Shown here: positions 43,512-52,043 of the stretch, in pieces
Numbering within the stretch: the stretch's first letter is position 1
Layout: each line of letters starts with the position of its first letter
Assembly: GCF_010668805.1 (NCBI RefSeq)
Contig: NZ_WUFT01000022.1
Coordinates: 27,013 to 91,012, forward strand
DNA: 64,000 nucleotides
DNA from: Rhizobium phaseoli
GTDB taxonomy: Bacteria > Pseudomonadota > Alphaproteobacteria > Rhizobiales > Rhizobiaceae
Direction: 5' to 3'
Program-made: the position numbers and the translations under genes
Notes under the pieces: model-generated
Seen by the model: the letters and a program-made list of their open reading frames with translations, nothing else
Databases searched by the model: none
What the model was told of the DNA's origin: nothing

Positions 43512-45251
43512 CTATTGCACCAGAACCGATTGCTGGCAGCGCACATCGGTGACGCGCACGTCGGCTTCGCCGATCTTGACGCCAAGCAGCGTCAGAAGGT
43601 TGAAAAGCAGCTCGTCCAGCGGCTTGGTCAGCGCCGACAGTGTATCGGCAACGGCGCTTTGCACCACTGTCTTCGACAGGCCGATGCCGAGACCGAGAAT
43701 ACTGACCTGGATATCGGTCTCCTTGATCAGCGATGCCATGGCCGAGGTCAGCGTATCCTTGGTCGAGACATTCATGATGGTCTTTGCCGCGATATCGGCC
43801 GACTGGAAGGTGAGCTTGCTTTTGCTGAGATTGGTGAGATTGACATGCGCCAGGCCGGAGACGCCGAGTAGCGGAGCGTCGATCAGCGTGGCGCGGGTAA
43901 CGCGCGGCGCGCTGCTGAAATTGACGAAAGCGTTGGGATCGACGTCGCCGAGCGACAATTCCGCGACGCCGGGCACGACATCGACCCCGACGGTGGCGTT
44001 CCTCGCGCCGTTGCCGAGACAGGTGATGCTCGCAAGCCTGGCCTCGGCATGGGCGACTTCAAGATAGAGCGGTACGCGCACCTTCAAGCCGGCGATGGAA
44101 TTGATGCCGAGTGTCGACACTTCCAGCGCCAGGCGCACCTGCGCCGTGCGGACGGTGGCGCCGACAGCACCGATCCCATTCGAGGCGGCGCCTTTCGGCA
44201 TCTCGCCGATCGCAAGCGTCAGTTTAACCGTGGCAAGCCCGGGGACAGAGCCGTTGAGATTGGCGGAGACCTGCCTCTTCTGGTTTGCCGCAATGGCGGC
44301 GGCCGAAACGATATCCATCACGCTCGCCTCGGCCGAGAGTTTCGAGCCGCTGCCGATGACGCGCTCGCCGGTCGGGCCGAGGTCGAAGAGATCCTCCAGC
44401 CTGATCTTGACCTGCGAGGTGCCGAGCGCCTTTTCGATGGCGTCGAGCGCCCTGGTGACGGTCGGCGTCAGACCGCCGGTCTTGCCGAGCGTTTTCAGCA
44501 GGCGCGGATAGGAGATGTCGGTCGCCAGCAGTTCGTCATAGGTGCCGGCGGTGAGGTTGAGATCGGTCGCCAGCATGTCGAGGAAGGGGAGCAGTTTGAT
44601 ATCGGCTGATGTAAGCGCCTCATAATCAGCGACCTTCAGCGAGAGGCTGGTGCCAAGCAGGCTGCCGAGCAGCGTGTTCAGCACGCCGCCGTTCAGGCTT
44701 GCCAGTCGTGAGCCGATCGAGAAAGCGGCAAGCTTGGAGGCAGAGGCGGTGCCGACCGCCCTGAGATTGGGAGCGGCGGCGAAGGCCGTGGCGAAGATCA
44801 GCTCCGCCTTCTGGGTGATGCCGACCTTGACGGCGTCATAGGGTTGGGTGCCGGCGGCAAAACGGCTGCCGAGCGGCACCGAGGCATCGGCGAGATAGGT
44901 GCCGGGGGTGAAATCGGCAATGGCGTCGAATTGCTCGAGATCGGCTGTCAGCGGCACCGTTCCCTTTTTCGTCGCATAACCCGCGTCGGTGCGGACGGCG
45001 ATGTTGAGGCCGTTCTCGTCGAAATTGGCGACGAGGTTGCCGGCGGCGTGGTTGATGTCGGCGGCGGCAACGATGGCGCCGATATCGCTCAGCTGCTGCA
45101 GGCGGCGCTGCTGCAGCGTCATCATGCCGTAATCGACGCCGAGGCCGAGCGAATAGAGGATGAGCGGGGCCGAGAGTGCTGCCATGATGGCGATATTGCC
45201 TGACAGATCGATGGCGAAGCGCTGCTGCAGATGGGCTTTGAATATGCGCAT
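43512..45251 (-). CDS. TadG-like pilus-assembly/secreted protein
   Basis: The protein has 579 residues. The N-terminus (FAIDLSGNIAIMAALSAPLI, then LGLGVDYGMMTLQQRRLQQL) is the TadG-type membrane anchor. The rest is a long extracellular region rich in Ala, Leu and Val with no catalytic motif that I can recognise. It would act at the cell surface, possibly in tight-adherence pilus assembly. Its start shares a base with the tadE-like stop just upstream, so the two are translationally coupled. The region downstream holds the broken ABC gene. Confidence 0.8.
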   Translation of the reverse strand: MRIFKAHLQQRFAIDLSGNIAIMAALSAPLILYSLGLGVDYGMMTLQQRRLQQLSDIGAIVAAADINHAAGNLVANFDENGLNIAVRTDAGYATKKGTVPLTADLEQFDAIADFTPGTYLADASVPLGSRFAAGTQPYDAVKVGITQKAELIFATAFAAAPNLRAVGTASASKLAAFSIGSRLASLNGGVLNTLLGSLLGTSLSLKVADYEALTSADIKLLPFLDMLATDLNLTAGTYDELLATDISYPRLLKTLGKTGGLTPTVTRALDAIEKALGTSQVKIRLEDLFDLGPTGERVIGSGSKLSAEASVMDIVSAAAIAANQKRQVSANLNGSVPGLATVKLTLAIGEMPKGAASNGIGAVGATVRTAQVRLALEVSTLGINSIAGLKVRVPLYLEVAHAEARLASITCLGNGARNATVGVDVVPGVAELSLGDVDPNAFVNFSSAPRVTRATLIDAPLLGVSGLAHVNLTNLSKSKLTFQSADIAAKTIMNVSTKDTLTSAMASLIKETDIQVSILGLGIGLSKTVVQSAVADTLSALTKPLDELLFNLLTLLGVKIGEADVRVTDVRCQQSVLVQ

Positions 45252-45673
45252 CAGAGCCCTCCCATCCGGATAGTCGCAAAGCGCCGGATCATATGGTCGG
45301 GCAGCGGAAAGGTGTAGAGGTTCCAGATCGGCAGGTTATTGGCGTCGTATTCCGCCGTTACGGTGAACTGGTTGGCGTTGTCGGGGTCGGTGTTGACCGT
45401 TACGTGCAGCTTGCTCCTGTCGAGCAGCGGATGGTCGATGGTCGAGTGGCTGATGAAATCATCGACCAATTGCGTGCGCTCCTGGCTGGTCATGCCGGCA
45501 ACGGCAGTGCGCGCGGCATCCGCGGTCAACTGTTGCACCGCATGGGCGGCGCTCAGATAGATGCCGTAAGCGATCATCGTCAGTACCACCAGGAGAAAGA
45601 GAGGCGCGACGATGGCGAATTCGATTGCCGCGGCGCCGCGTTCGTTCGAAGGGAAACGTTGGAAAATGGCCAT
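45251..45673 (-). CDS. TadE-like pilus-assembly (pseudopilin-like) protein
   Basis: The protein has 140 residues. The N-terminus RFPSNERGAAAIEFAIVAPL has the Glu-containing pattern of TadE-like proteins (Gly-x-x-x-x-E-F followed by a hydrophobic helix), the same type of leader used by pseudopilins processed by TadV. A single membrane helix is followed by a small extracellular domain. It is the first gene of a two-gene unit with the TadG-like protein. The main tad genes (ATPase, secretin, prepilin) are not in this window. Confidence 0.88.
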   Translation of the reverse strand: MAIFQRFPSNERGAAAIEFAIVAPLFLLVVLTMIAYGIYLSAAHAVQQLTADAARTAVAGMTSQERTQLVDDFISHSTIDHPLLDRSKLHVTVNTDPDNANQFTVTAEYDANNLPIWNLYTFPLPDHMIRRFATIRMGGL

Positions 45674-46035
45674 CCTTCACCTCTCGGGTTGATTGGCAGA
45701 TTCGATCAACGGTTGAGAGTGTAAAACAGGAAATATTAATTTTGGAGTATCTAATAAACGTAGTGAGTGTGTCTGGTCTTGACAAAATGTGCGCATTGGC
45801 AGGAGATACTGCTATTTTCGCCGGAAAATACCTTAGAATACAACTGCTGATGGTTTCGCCGCAGCGTTGGTGGATACACGTATGAGCCGAAGTCGATTCC
45901 CGTTCGGGGTCAATGTCTCGAGGTGGTATGTGCCAGGCCTGGCGGCTTTCAAGATTCCTGATGGCTCGTTCAGAAAACCGGATTTGACGCCGAACACGTT
46001 CGGCGGCAACGTCGCTTCAGGAACAGGGGATGACC
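45674..46035. other. A/T-rich intergenic region, no gene recognised
   Basis: About 360 bp lie between the divergent tadE-like and GFA genes. The part from 45690 to 45870 is A/T-rich. A TTGACA at 45779-45784 could be a -35 box, but no good -10 follows at standard spacing. No repeat from the families seen elsewhere is present. Confidence 0.4.
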
Positions 46036-46434
46036 ATGACCGAACGACATACAGGCGGCTGTCTTTGCGGCGCCGTGCGATTTTCAATTGCGGCGAAGCC
46101 CGGACCTGTTGTCGGCTGTCATTGCTCGCAATGCCGGCGGCAGACGGGGTTTTACTATGCGGCCGTCAACGTGCCGCGGGCAGCTCTTTCGTTGGAAGAC
46201 ACGGAAGCGGTCCGCTGGTACCGGTCGAGCGAACAAGCGCAGCGCGGGTTCTGCCCGAATTGCGGTTCCGCGCTGTTCTGGCAGGGCGACCAATCGCCGG
46301 AGGTTTCGGTTTTGGCCGGAGCCTTCGACGAACCGAGCGGCCTGGCCTTCGGCCATCACATCTTCTGCGCCGACAAGGGCGATTTCTACGAGATATCGGA
46401 CGGCCTGCCGCAATATGCGGTGAACCCCGTCTAA
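46036..46434 (+). CDS. GFA (glutathione-dependent formaldehyde-activating) family protein
   Basis: The protein has 132 residues. The GFA/CENP-V zinc-binding pattern is complete: GGCLCGAVRFSI, CHCSQCRRQTG and FCPNCGSALFW. Most members are of unknown function, and few are true S-hydroxymethylglutathione synthases. The start at 46036 is chosen because AGGGGA lies five bases upstream; the ATG six bases earlier would overlap that site. The end overlaps the convergent DUF1003 gene by 4 bp. Confidence 0.9.
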   Translation: MTERHTGGCLCGAVRFSIAAKPGPVVGCHCSQCRRQTGFYYAAVNVPRAALSLEDTEAVRWYRSSEQAQRGFCPNCGSALFWQGDQSPEVSVLAGAFDEPSGLAFGHHIFCADKGDFYEISDGLPQYAVNPV

Positions 46435-46961
46435 CCCTTTGTAGAAAGCTCGGCGCTGAGACGCGCTACGTCTTCGCGTAGCGCCGTCAACTCGGTCAGC
46501 ACGCGCATATCGATCTTCTGGTGCAACGAGAGCACTTCGAGCTCGGCCTTGAGATTGACTTCGTAATCCTTCGCGGCCTCGAAGCGGTCGCGCTCGGCCT
46601 GGCGGTTCTGCGACATCATAATGATCGGCGCCTGGATGGCGGCAAGCATCGACAGGATCAGGTTCAGGAAGACGAAGGGATAGGGGTCGAAGGCGCCGCT
46701 CACCAGAATGATAGTGTTGATCACCGTCCAGGCGACGAGGAAAACGAAGAAGGCGATGATGAAGGACCAGGAGCCGCCGATGCGGGCGATGCTGTCGGCG
46801 ATGCGCTCGCCGAACGAGGCGTCGGCGGAAAAGGCGGCGTTGACGTCGGTCGAGATGACCTTGCGCGCGTGCGCCTTCGCCAGCACGCGTTTTTCGATAG
46901 CGCCGAGTTCGTCGGCCGGCTTGTCGAAATGATGGTGCATGAAATTCGAAAGATTAGACAT
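46431..46961 (-). CDS. DUF1003 membrane protein
   Basis: The protein has 176 residues. The family core is RIADSIARIGGSWSFIIAFF, a second hydrophobic helix (YPFVFLNLILSMLAAIQAPI) and IMMSQNRQAERDRFEAAKDY, followed by a coiled-coil-prone tail ending near LREDVARLSAELS. Two membrane segments are predicted by eye. The function is unknown. The start at MSNLSNFMHHHF has GGAAACAGG upstream. It is divergent from nadE across about 190 bp. Confidence 0.9.
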   Translation of the reverse strand: MSNLSNFMHHHFDKPADELGAIEKRVLAKAHARKVISTDVNAAFSADASFGERIADSIARIGGSWSFIIAFFVFLVAWTVINTIILVSGAFDPYPFVFLNLILSMLAAIQAPIIMMSQNRQAERDRFEAAKDYEVNLKAELEVLSLHQKIDMRVLTELTALREDVARLSAELSTKG

Positions 46962-47151
46962 GGCCTGTTTCCGGTGCCCGTTATCGACGCTGTTGATTTG
47001 CGCGCCAGTATTCCGGTCCGCGGGCAAATTGCAATGCGTGTCTGTGCCGCGAGGTCGCGGCGCGTCCGTTCACAAAAATTTCGTCACAGCAAGGTGCGGC
47101 TTTTGCTGCGGGCATGTTGCGGTCGTAGAAGACGCAGGCTAAATAAATGAC

Positions 47152-48831
47152 ATGACACAGGAAAACGCTCTTTCTGATATCTTCCGCATCGCCATCGGTC
47201 AGCTCAATCCGACAGTCGGCGATGTCGCCGGCAATCTCGCCAAGGCACGCGAAGCGCGCGCCGATGCGGCTCGCGAAGGCGCGCATCTGCTCGTCCTGAC
47301 CGAACTTTTCATTTCCGGCTATCCGCCTGAAGATCTGGTATTGAAGCCGGCCTTCATTCGCGCCTGCTGGAAAGCGGTGGAGAGCCTGGCTGCCGATACC
47401 GCCGATGGCGGGCCGGGTGTCGTTATCGGTTTTCCCCGGCAGGACGAGACGGGGCGCTACAATTCCGTCGCCGTGCTCGACGGCGGCAAGGTGATTGCGG
47501 TGCGCGACAAGATCGATCTGCCGAACTATGGCGAATTCGACGAGAAGCGTGTCTTCGACCAGGGCGCCATGCCGGGTCCGGTGAATTTCCGCGGCGTGCG
47601 CATCGGCATCCCGATCTGCGAAGACATCTGGGGCGATCTTGGCGTCTGCGAGACGCTGGCCGAAAGCGGAGCCGAGATTCTGCTGTCGCCGAACGGCTCG
47701 CCCTATTATCGCGGCAAGGTCGATATCCGCCATCAGGTGGTGCTGAAGCAGGTGATCGAGACCGGCCTGCCGCTGGTCTATGCCGCACAGCTCGGCGGCC
47801 AGGACGAACTGGTCTTCGACGGTGCGAGCTTCGCCTTCAACGCCGACAAATCGCTCGCCTTCCAGATGAGCCAGTTCGAGACGGCGCTGGCGGTAACGAC
47901 GTGGAAACGCGGCGGGTCCAGCTGGCACTGCGCCGAAGGACCGATGGCGCATATTCCCGAAGGCGAGGAGGCCGACTACCGCGCCTGCCTGCTCGGCTTT
48001 CGCGACTACGTCAACAAGAACGGCTTCAAGACGGTGGTGCTCGGCCTTTCCGGCGGCATCGACTCGGCGATCTGCACGGCAATCGCCGTCGATGCGCTCG
48101 GCGAGGAGCGGGTGCGCACCGTCATGCTGCCCTACCGCTACACATCGGACGATTCTTTGAAGGATGCGGCCGACTGCGCCAAGGCGCTCGGCTGCCGCTA
48201 TGACATCGTGCCGATCGAGCAACCGGTGACGGGCTTCAGCAGCGCGCTGTCCGATCTCTTCGCGGGAACGGACAGCGGCATTACCGAAGAAAACCTGCAG
48301 AGCCGGGCGCGTGGCGTCATCCTGATGGCGATCTCCAACAAGTTCGGCTCAATGGTGGTGACGACGGGTAATAAGTCGGAAATGTCGGTCGGCTACGCCA
48401 CGCTGTACGGCGACATGAACGGCGGCTTCAATCCGATCAAGGACCTCTACAAGATGCAGGTCTATGCGCTGGCCCGCTGGCGCAACGAGAACGTGCCGCC
48501 GGGTGCGCTGGGGCCGTCAGGCGAGGTGATCCCGAAAAATATCATCGACAAGGCGCCCTCGGCCGAACTGCGTCCCGACCAGAAGGACCAGGATTCGCTG
48601 CCGCCTTATCCGGCCCTCGACGATATTCTCGAATGCCTGGTGGAGAAGGAAATGGCGGTCGAGGAGATCGTCGCCCGCGGCCATGACGTGGCGACCGTCC
48701 ACCGCATCGAGCACCTGCTCTATCTCGCCGAATACAAGCGCCGGCAATCGGCGCCGGGCGTGAAGATCACCAAGAAGAATTTCGGCCGCGACCGGCGTTA
48801 TCCGATCACCAACCGGTTCCGGGATCGCTGA
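47152..48831 (+). CDS. nadE: glutamine-dependent NAD+ synthetase
   Basis: The protein has 559 residues with two domains. The N-terminal nitrilase-type glutaminase (about 10-260) has its catalytic Glu in LTELFISGYPPEDL, Lys in DKIDLPNYGEFDEKR and Cys in IGIPICEDIWGDL. The C-terminal synthetase (about 285-559) has the ATP motif VLGLSGGIDSAICTA and GNKSEMSVGYATLYGDM. It amidates nicotinic acid adenine dinucleotide to NAD+, using ammonia from glutamine. The ATG at 47152 begins MTQENALSD. The propeller-protein gene follows 60 bp later. Confidence 0.96.
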   Translation: MTQENALSDIFRIAIGQLNPTVGDVAGNLAKAREARADAAREGAHLLVLTELFISGYPPEDLVLKPAFIRACWKAVESLAADTADGGPGVVIGFPRQDETGRYNSVAVLDGGKVIAVRDKIDLPNYGEFDEKRVFDQGAMPGPVNFRGVRIGIPICEDIWGDLGVCETLAESGAEILLSPNGSPYYRGKVDIRHQVVLKQVIETGLPLVYAAQLGGQDELVFDGASFAFNADKSLAFQMSQFETALAVTTWKRGGSSWHCAEGPMAHIPEGEEADYRACLLGFRDYVNKNGFKTVVLGLSGGIDSAICTAIAVDALGEERVRTVMLPYRYTSDDSLKDAADCAKALGCRYDIVPIEQPVTGFSSALSDLFAGTDSGITEENLQSRARGVILMAISNKFGSMVVTTGNKSEMSVGYATLYGDMNGGFNPIKDLYKMQVYALARWRNENVPPGALGPSGEVIPKNIIDKAPSAELRPDQKDQDSLPPYPALDDILECLVEKEMAVEEIVARGHDVATVHRIEHLLYLAEYKRRQSAPGVKITKKNFGRDRRYPITNRFRDR

Positions 48832-48891
48832 GGCCGGGATCGCTAGCGCAAACGGGATCGCCGGCGCGATCGAGATACCAGGGAGAGAAAC

Positions 48892-49722
48892 ATGCGCAGC
48901 TCGGTCGAGATCTACAATGTCAGGACGGGCAGGGCCCGCGAAGTCTGGCAGACGGACAAGCTCGTAGAGGCGCCGAACTTCTCGCCTGACGGTTCCACCC
49001 TGCTCCTGAACGGCGACGGGCTGCTCTACCGGCTGCCGCTCGATGGCGGCGAAGTCACCAAGGTCGATACCGGCTTTGCCGTCAACTGCAACAATGACCA
49101 CGGTATTTCGCCCGACGGCACTGGGATCGTCATCTCTGATAAGACCGAATTCGGCAAGTCGACGATCTATGTCCTGCCGATCGAGGGCGGCACGCCGCGG
49201 CTCATCACCCAGAACGCGCCGTCCTACTGGCACGGCTGGTCGCCTGATGGCCGCGAACTCGTCTATTGCGGCATCCGCGACGACCTCTTCGACATCTATA
49301 CGATCTCGGTCGACGGCGGCGCCGAGACGCGGCTGACGCATGGCGAGGGCCGCAATGACGGGCCGGATTATTCCGCCGACGGGCAATGGATCTATTTCAA
49401 CTCCAGCCGCACCGGGCTGATGCAAATCTGGCGCATCCACCCCGACGGCACCGGGCTGGAGCAGGTGACCTCGGACAATCAGGGCAACTGGTTCGCCCAT
49501 CCGTCGCCCAGGAATGACAAGGTGCTGATCCTGTCCTATGACCCCTCGGTATTCGACCATCCGCGCGATCTCGACGTGCGGCTGCGGTTGATGGACATGG
49601 ATGGCGGCAATCTGAAGACGCTGTTCGAGCTCTTTGGCGGGCAGGGCACGATCAACGTGCCCTGCTGGTCACCGGATGGTGACGAGTTTGCCTATGTCAG
49701 GTATTTTCCGGTGAGCTCTTGA
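48892..49722 (+). CDS. TolB-like beta-propeller (WD40-like/PD40) protein
   Basis: The protein has 276 residues with no signal peptide. At least five PD40-type blades are seen: NFSPDGSTLLLNGDG, GISPDGTGIVISDKT, GWSPDGRELVYCGIR, DYSADGQWIYFNSSR and CWSPDGDEFAYVRYF. This repeat occurs in TolB and in peptidase-associated propellers, but here it stands free in the cytoplasm, so the partner is unknown. GAGAGAAAC precedes the ATG. It may be co-transcribed with nadE, although no functional link is known. Confidence 0.88.
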   Translation: MRSSVEIYNVRTGRAREVWQTDKLVEAPNFSPDGSTLLLNGDGLLYRLPLDGGEVTKVDTGFAVNCNNDHGISPDGTGIVISDKTEFGKSTIYVLPIEGGTPRLITQNAPSYWHGWSPDGRELVYCGIRDDLFDIYTISVDGGAETRLTHGEGRNDGPDYSADGQWIYFNSSRTGLMQIWRIHPDGTGLEQVTSDNQGNWFAHPSPRNDKVLILSYDPSVFDHPRDLDVRLRLMDMDGGNLKTLFELFGGQGTINVPCWSPDGDEFAYVRYFPVSS

Positions 49723-50065
49723 GAGCGCGCACCGCCATTTTTTGATGGGGTGGTGGTGGCCTTAAGCCTGACGCAACCCTTCTGGAACAGGCATTGGCCG
49801 CCTTGGAGAGGCGCGAAGATGCCTTCAACATTAGCCACACGGCCGCGCCTGCAGATAATTCTTGTCCTGATCCTTTGCTTCCCAGGCATGGCAGCGGCAA
49901 ATATTCAATTGTAAGCTGTCATGATTACATCAACGCCGGCATGCCACAAGGCGTCAGATAATGATGGGGCGGTGGGACGGTATGTTATCTATAGGGCTTC
50001 GCCATCTGATATGGTAATGGGCCTAGATAGGTCCCGCCAATGAGGTTGAAGGAAGTCGCTCGATC
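49723..50065. other. intergenic region without a recognisable gene
   Basis: About 340 bp. Short open frames on both strands lack ribosome sites and motifs. GC falls towards 49900-50060. No repeat or terminator stands out. Confidence 0.4.
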
Positions 50066-50467
50066 GTGCGCACCGTATTGTTCGGGACATTAGCCATCAT
50101 AACCTGCTGCCCCATATTACTCTTCACCGCGTTTCCGGTGGAGTATCTCCGGTCGTTCGGAAAATACCAAGATTCTCAAGCTCTAAATCAGATGGCGGTT
50201 CCCATCGCCAAATTCTATATTCAGCACGATATGAGATATGCTTGCGGTAACGAGACGTACTTCAGGAATTACAATGCCATGAGCTTTTTCGATGACCTGC
50301 CGCTTTCGCCGGAAGAGGAGCTTATGCTCCAGTCACAGGACAAGATTGCGCTCCTGTTTTTAAGTGACGTCGTTTATGACGAGAATGAATATCTCGACTC
50401 TATTCGAACCGTGACCGCTTATATTATGGTCGTCGCCTCTAAGTGCCTGCACAGGCGCACGTCGTGA
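50066..50467 (+). CDS. small exported or membrane-anchored protein, unknown
   Basis: The protein has 133 residues from a GTG start with GGAAG about ten bases upstream. An N-terminal hydrophobic stretch (FGTLAIITCCPILLFTAFPV) could be a signal or anchor. The rest is acidic with two isolated Cys residues (ACGNETYF and SKCLHRR) that might form a disulfide. GC and codon use differ from the neighbours, with more A/T. I recognise no family. It may be horizontally acquired or a fast-evolving orphan; it could also be spurious. Confidence 0.45.
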   Translation: MRTVLFGTLAIITCCPILLFTAFPVEYLRSFGKYQDSQALNQMAVPIAKFYIQHDMRYACGNETYFRNYNAMSFFDDLPLSPEEELMLQSQDKIALLFLSDVVYDENEYLDSIRTVTAYIMVVASKCLHRRTS

Positions 50468-50595
50468 AAAGCCCTCACGGGCGATCGAGCCGACATTAAT
50501 GACGGAGTGGTGGGTGGCGAAATTGTAGTTTAACAATCACCGTCTCAAGTTTTTTACCGAGCAGGGAAGCTTAACGAAGATTGACCTGTGAATGG

Positions 50596-50618
50596 GCGGC
50601 GGGATATCTGCCCGCCGC
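50596..50618 (-). terminator. hairpin downstream of class I DAHP synthase
   Basis: A perfect 8-bp stem GCGGCGGG/CCCGCCGC with a 7-base loop lies 16 bp after the synthase stop (minus strand). No T-run follows. Confidence 0.5.
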
Positions 50619-50633
50619 GCTTGATAGTACCGC

Positions 50634-51701
50634 TCAGGCGGCGACGGCGGCCTTGCGACGATCGCGGGCGGATCGCGCCAGGTCTTCCAGCGTCGTCACC
50701 GACATGTCCCAGTCGATGCAGCCATCGGTGATCGACTGGCCGTAGACCAGCGGCTTGCCGGGAACGAGATCCTGGCGGCCGGCGACGAGGTTGCTCTCGA
50801 TCATCATGCCCTTGATGTGCCGGTTGCCGGCGGCGACCTGCGCGGCCACGGATCTGACGACGCGCGGCTGGTTCATCGGATCCTTGCCGCTATTGGCATG
50901 GCTGGCGTCGATGACGATGCGCGGGGTCAGGCCGAGCTTGACGGCCTCGGCCGTGACCGCTTCGACATCGGCCGCTTCGTAATTCGGCTGTTTGCCGCCG
51001 CGCAGAATGATATGGCAGTCCTCATTGCCCGTCGTCGAGGCGATGCCAGCCTGTCCGTCCTTAGTGACGGCCGGGAAGTGATGCGGCTGTGAGGCGGCAA
51101 GGATGGCGTCGAGCGCCACACGTGCGCCGCCGTCGGTGCCGTTCTTGAACCCGATCGGGCAGGAGAGGCCGGAGGCAAGCTGCCGGTGGATCTGGCTTTC
51201 GGTCGTGCGCGCGCCGATCGCGCCCCAGCTGACCAGGTCGGCAATGTATTGCGGCGTGATCGTGTCGAGGAATTCGACGCCGGCGGGAAGCCCCGTCGCA
51301 TTGATGTCGAGCAGCAAGCGTCTGGCGATCCTCAAGCCTTCCTCGATGCGGTAGCTGCCGTCGAGATGCGGGTCGTTGATCAGGCCCTTCCAGCCGACGG
51401 TGGTGCGGGGTTTTTCGAAATAGACGCGCATGACGATCTCGAGATCGCCGGCGAAGCGCCGTCGCTGTTCCTCCAGCCGCGCGGCATATTCCCGGGCGGC
51501 AATCGGATCGTGGATCGAGCAGGGGCCGATCACGACGATCAGGCGATCGTCGTCGCCATGAAGAATCTTATGGATCGCATCGCGATTGCTGGTCACTGTT
51601 GCGGTGACGGCGGCATTGCGGTGGATTTCGGCGATGATATCGGCGGGTTTGGTCAGCGGGGTGATCTCGAGGATTCGCAGATCATCAATGGTATCAGACA
51701 C
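50634..51701 (-). CDS. aroG: class I 3-deoxy-7-phosphoheptulonate synthase
   Basis: The protein has 355 residues, the size of E. coli AroF/AroG/AroH. It catalyses the same first shikimate step as the class II enzyme at 40003. Conserved features are VVIGPCSIHDP, MRVYFEKPRTTVGWKGLIND, GARTTESQIHRQLASGL, GFKNGTDG and metal-site IDASHANSGKDP. The start is GTG, with AGGAG seven bases upstream. The transcript is preceded by a leader peptide with Phe-Tyr-Trp-Tyr and an attenuator, so end-product control by aromatic amino acids is likely at transcription. The isozyme letter is by similarity only. Confidence 0.95.
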   Translation of the reverse strand: MSDTIDDLRILEITPLTKPADIIAEIHRNAAVTATVTSNRDAIHKILHGDDDRLIVVIGPCSIHDPIAAREYAARLEEQRRRFAGDLEIVMRVYFEKPRTTVGWKGLINDPHLDGSYRIEEGLRIARRLLLDINATGLPAGVEFLDTITPQYIADLVSWGAIGARTTESQIHRQLASGLSCPIGFKNGTDGGARVALDAILAASQPHHFPAVTKDGQAGIASTTGNEDCHIILRGGKQPNYEAADVEAVTAEAVKLGLTPRIVIDASHANSGKDPMNQPRVVRSVAAQVAAGNRHIKGMMIESNLVAGRQDLVPGKPLVYGQSITDGCIDWDMSVTTLEDLARSARDRRKAAVAA

Positions 51702-51735
51702 GGTAAGGCTCCTGTTTGGTCATACCGTGCGGAAT

Positions 51736-51825
51736 AAAAAAGCCGCCAGGTAGACTAGCGGCTGTTCGGGTTGTCGTTGCGTCGATTTCAGTTACGCATG
51801 GACCCGCGTCCGCTGGGAGCAGCGG
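51736..51825 (-). promoter_or_regulatory. transcription attenuator upstream of class I DAHP synthase
   Basis: Read on the minus strand, four segments can pair in alternative ways. Segment 1 CCGCT (51825-51821) pairs with segment 2 AGCGG (51814-51810). Segment 2 can instead pair with CCGCT in segment 3 (AGCCGCT, 51763-51757). Segment 3 pairs with segment 4 GGCGGCT (51747-51741), which is followed by six T, forming a terminator 35 bp before the synthase start. Ribosome stalling at the aromatic codons just ahead of segment 1 would favour the 2:3 antiterminator. Segment pairings are directly visible; the mechanism is inferred from the trp-type model. Confidence 0.8.
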
Positions 51826-51866
51826 TACCAATAAAATCGCGAGGCGTAGATCGAAGTGGTCGACAT
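51792..51866 (-). CDS. 24-residue aromatic leader peptide of the attenuator
   Basis: The reading frame encodes MSTTSIYASRFYWYRCSQRT followed by RVHA and a TAA stop. It has an ATG start and four consecutive aromatic codons (Phe, Tyr, Trp, Tyr) at positions 11-14 plus a Tyr at 7. They lie just before hairpin segment 1, the position expected for a leader that senses charged aromatic tRNAs. The ribosome site is weak. All three end products that feed back on DAHP synthases are represented. Such a short peptide is commonly missed in annotation. Confidence 0.75.
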   Translation of the reverse strand: MSTTSIYASRFYWYRCSQRTRVHA

Positions 51867-51963
51867 CAGGCGTATGTAGCGTCGCGGCCGTGCATTGTCA
51901 CGCAGAATTTGCGGCGTAAAAGCCGGGCGCTCAGCCGTGGCACAAATTGCTCCCGCAGAAGGC

Positions 51964-52000
51964 TTAAACAATCGCCCAACAGCGCATGCTGCTGGGCGAT
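51964..52000 (-). terminator. rho-independent terminator after the chemoreceptor operon
   Basis: On the minus strand ATCGCCCAGCAGC pairs with GCTGTTGGGCGAT across a four-base loop, with one G-U pair. TTGTTT follows. It lies 44 bp beyond the stop of the periplasmic partner gene and isolates it from the synthase leader. Confidence 0.75.
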
Positions 52001-52043
52001 GTGTGTCTGGATTACGGTGACAAATTAAATGCAGATCCTGAGA

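Noticed and set aside
45779..45807. Sigma-70 promoter upstream of the GFA gene
   Set aside because: TTGACA is present, but no acceptable -10 follows at 16-18 bp, and the distance to the gene is large.
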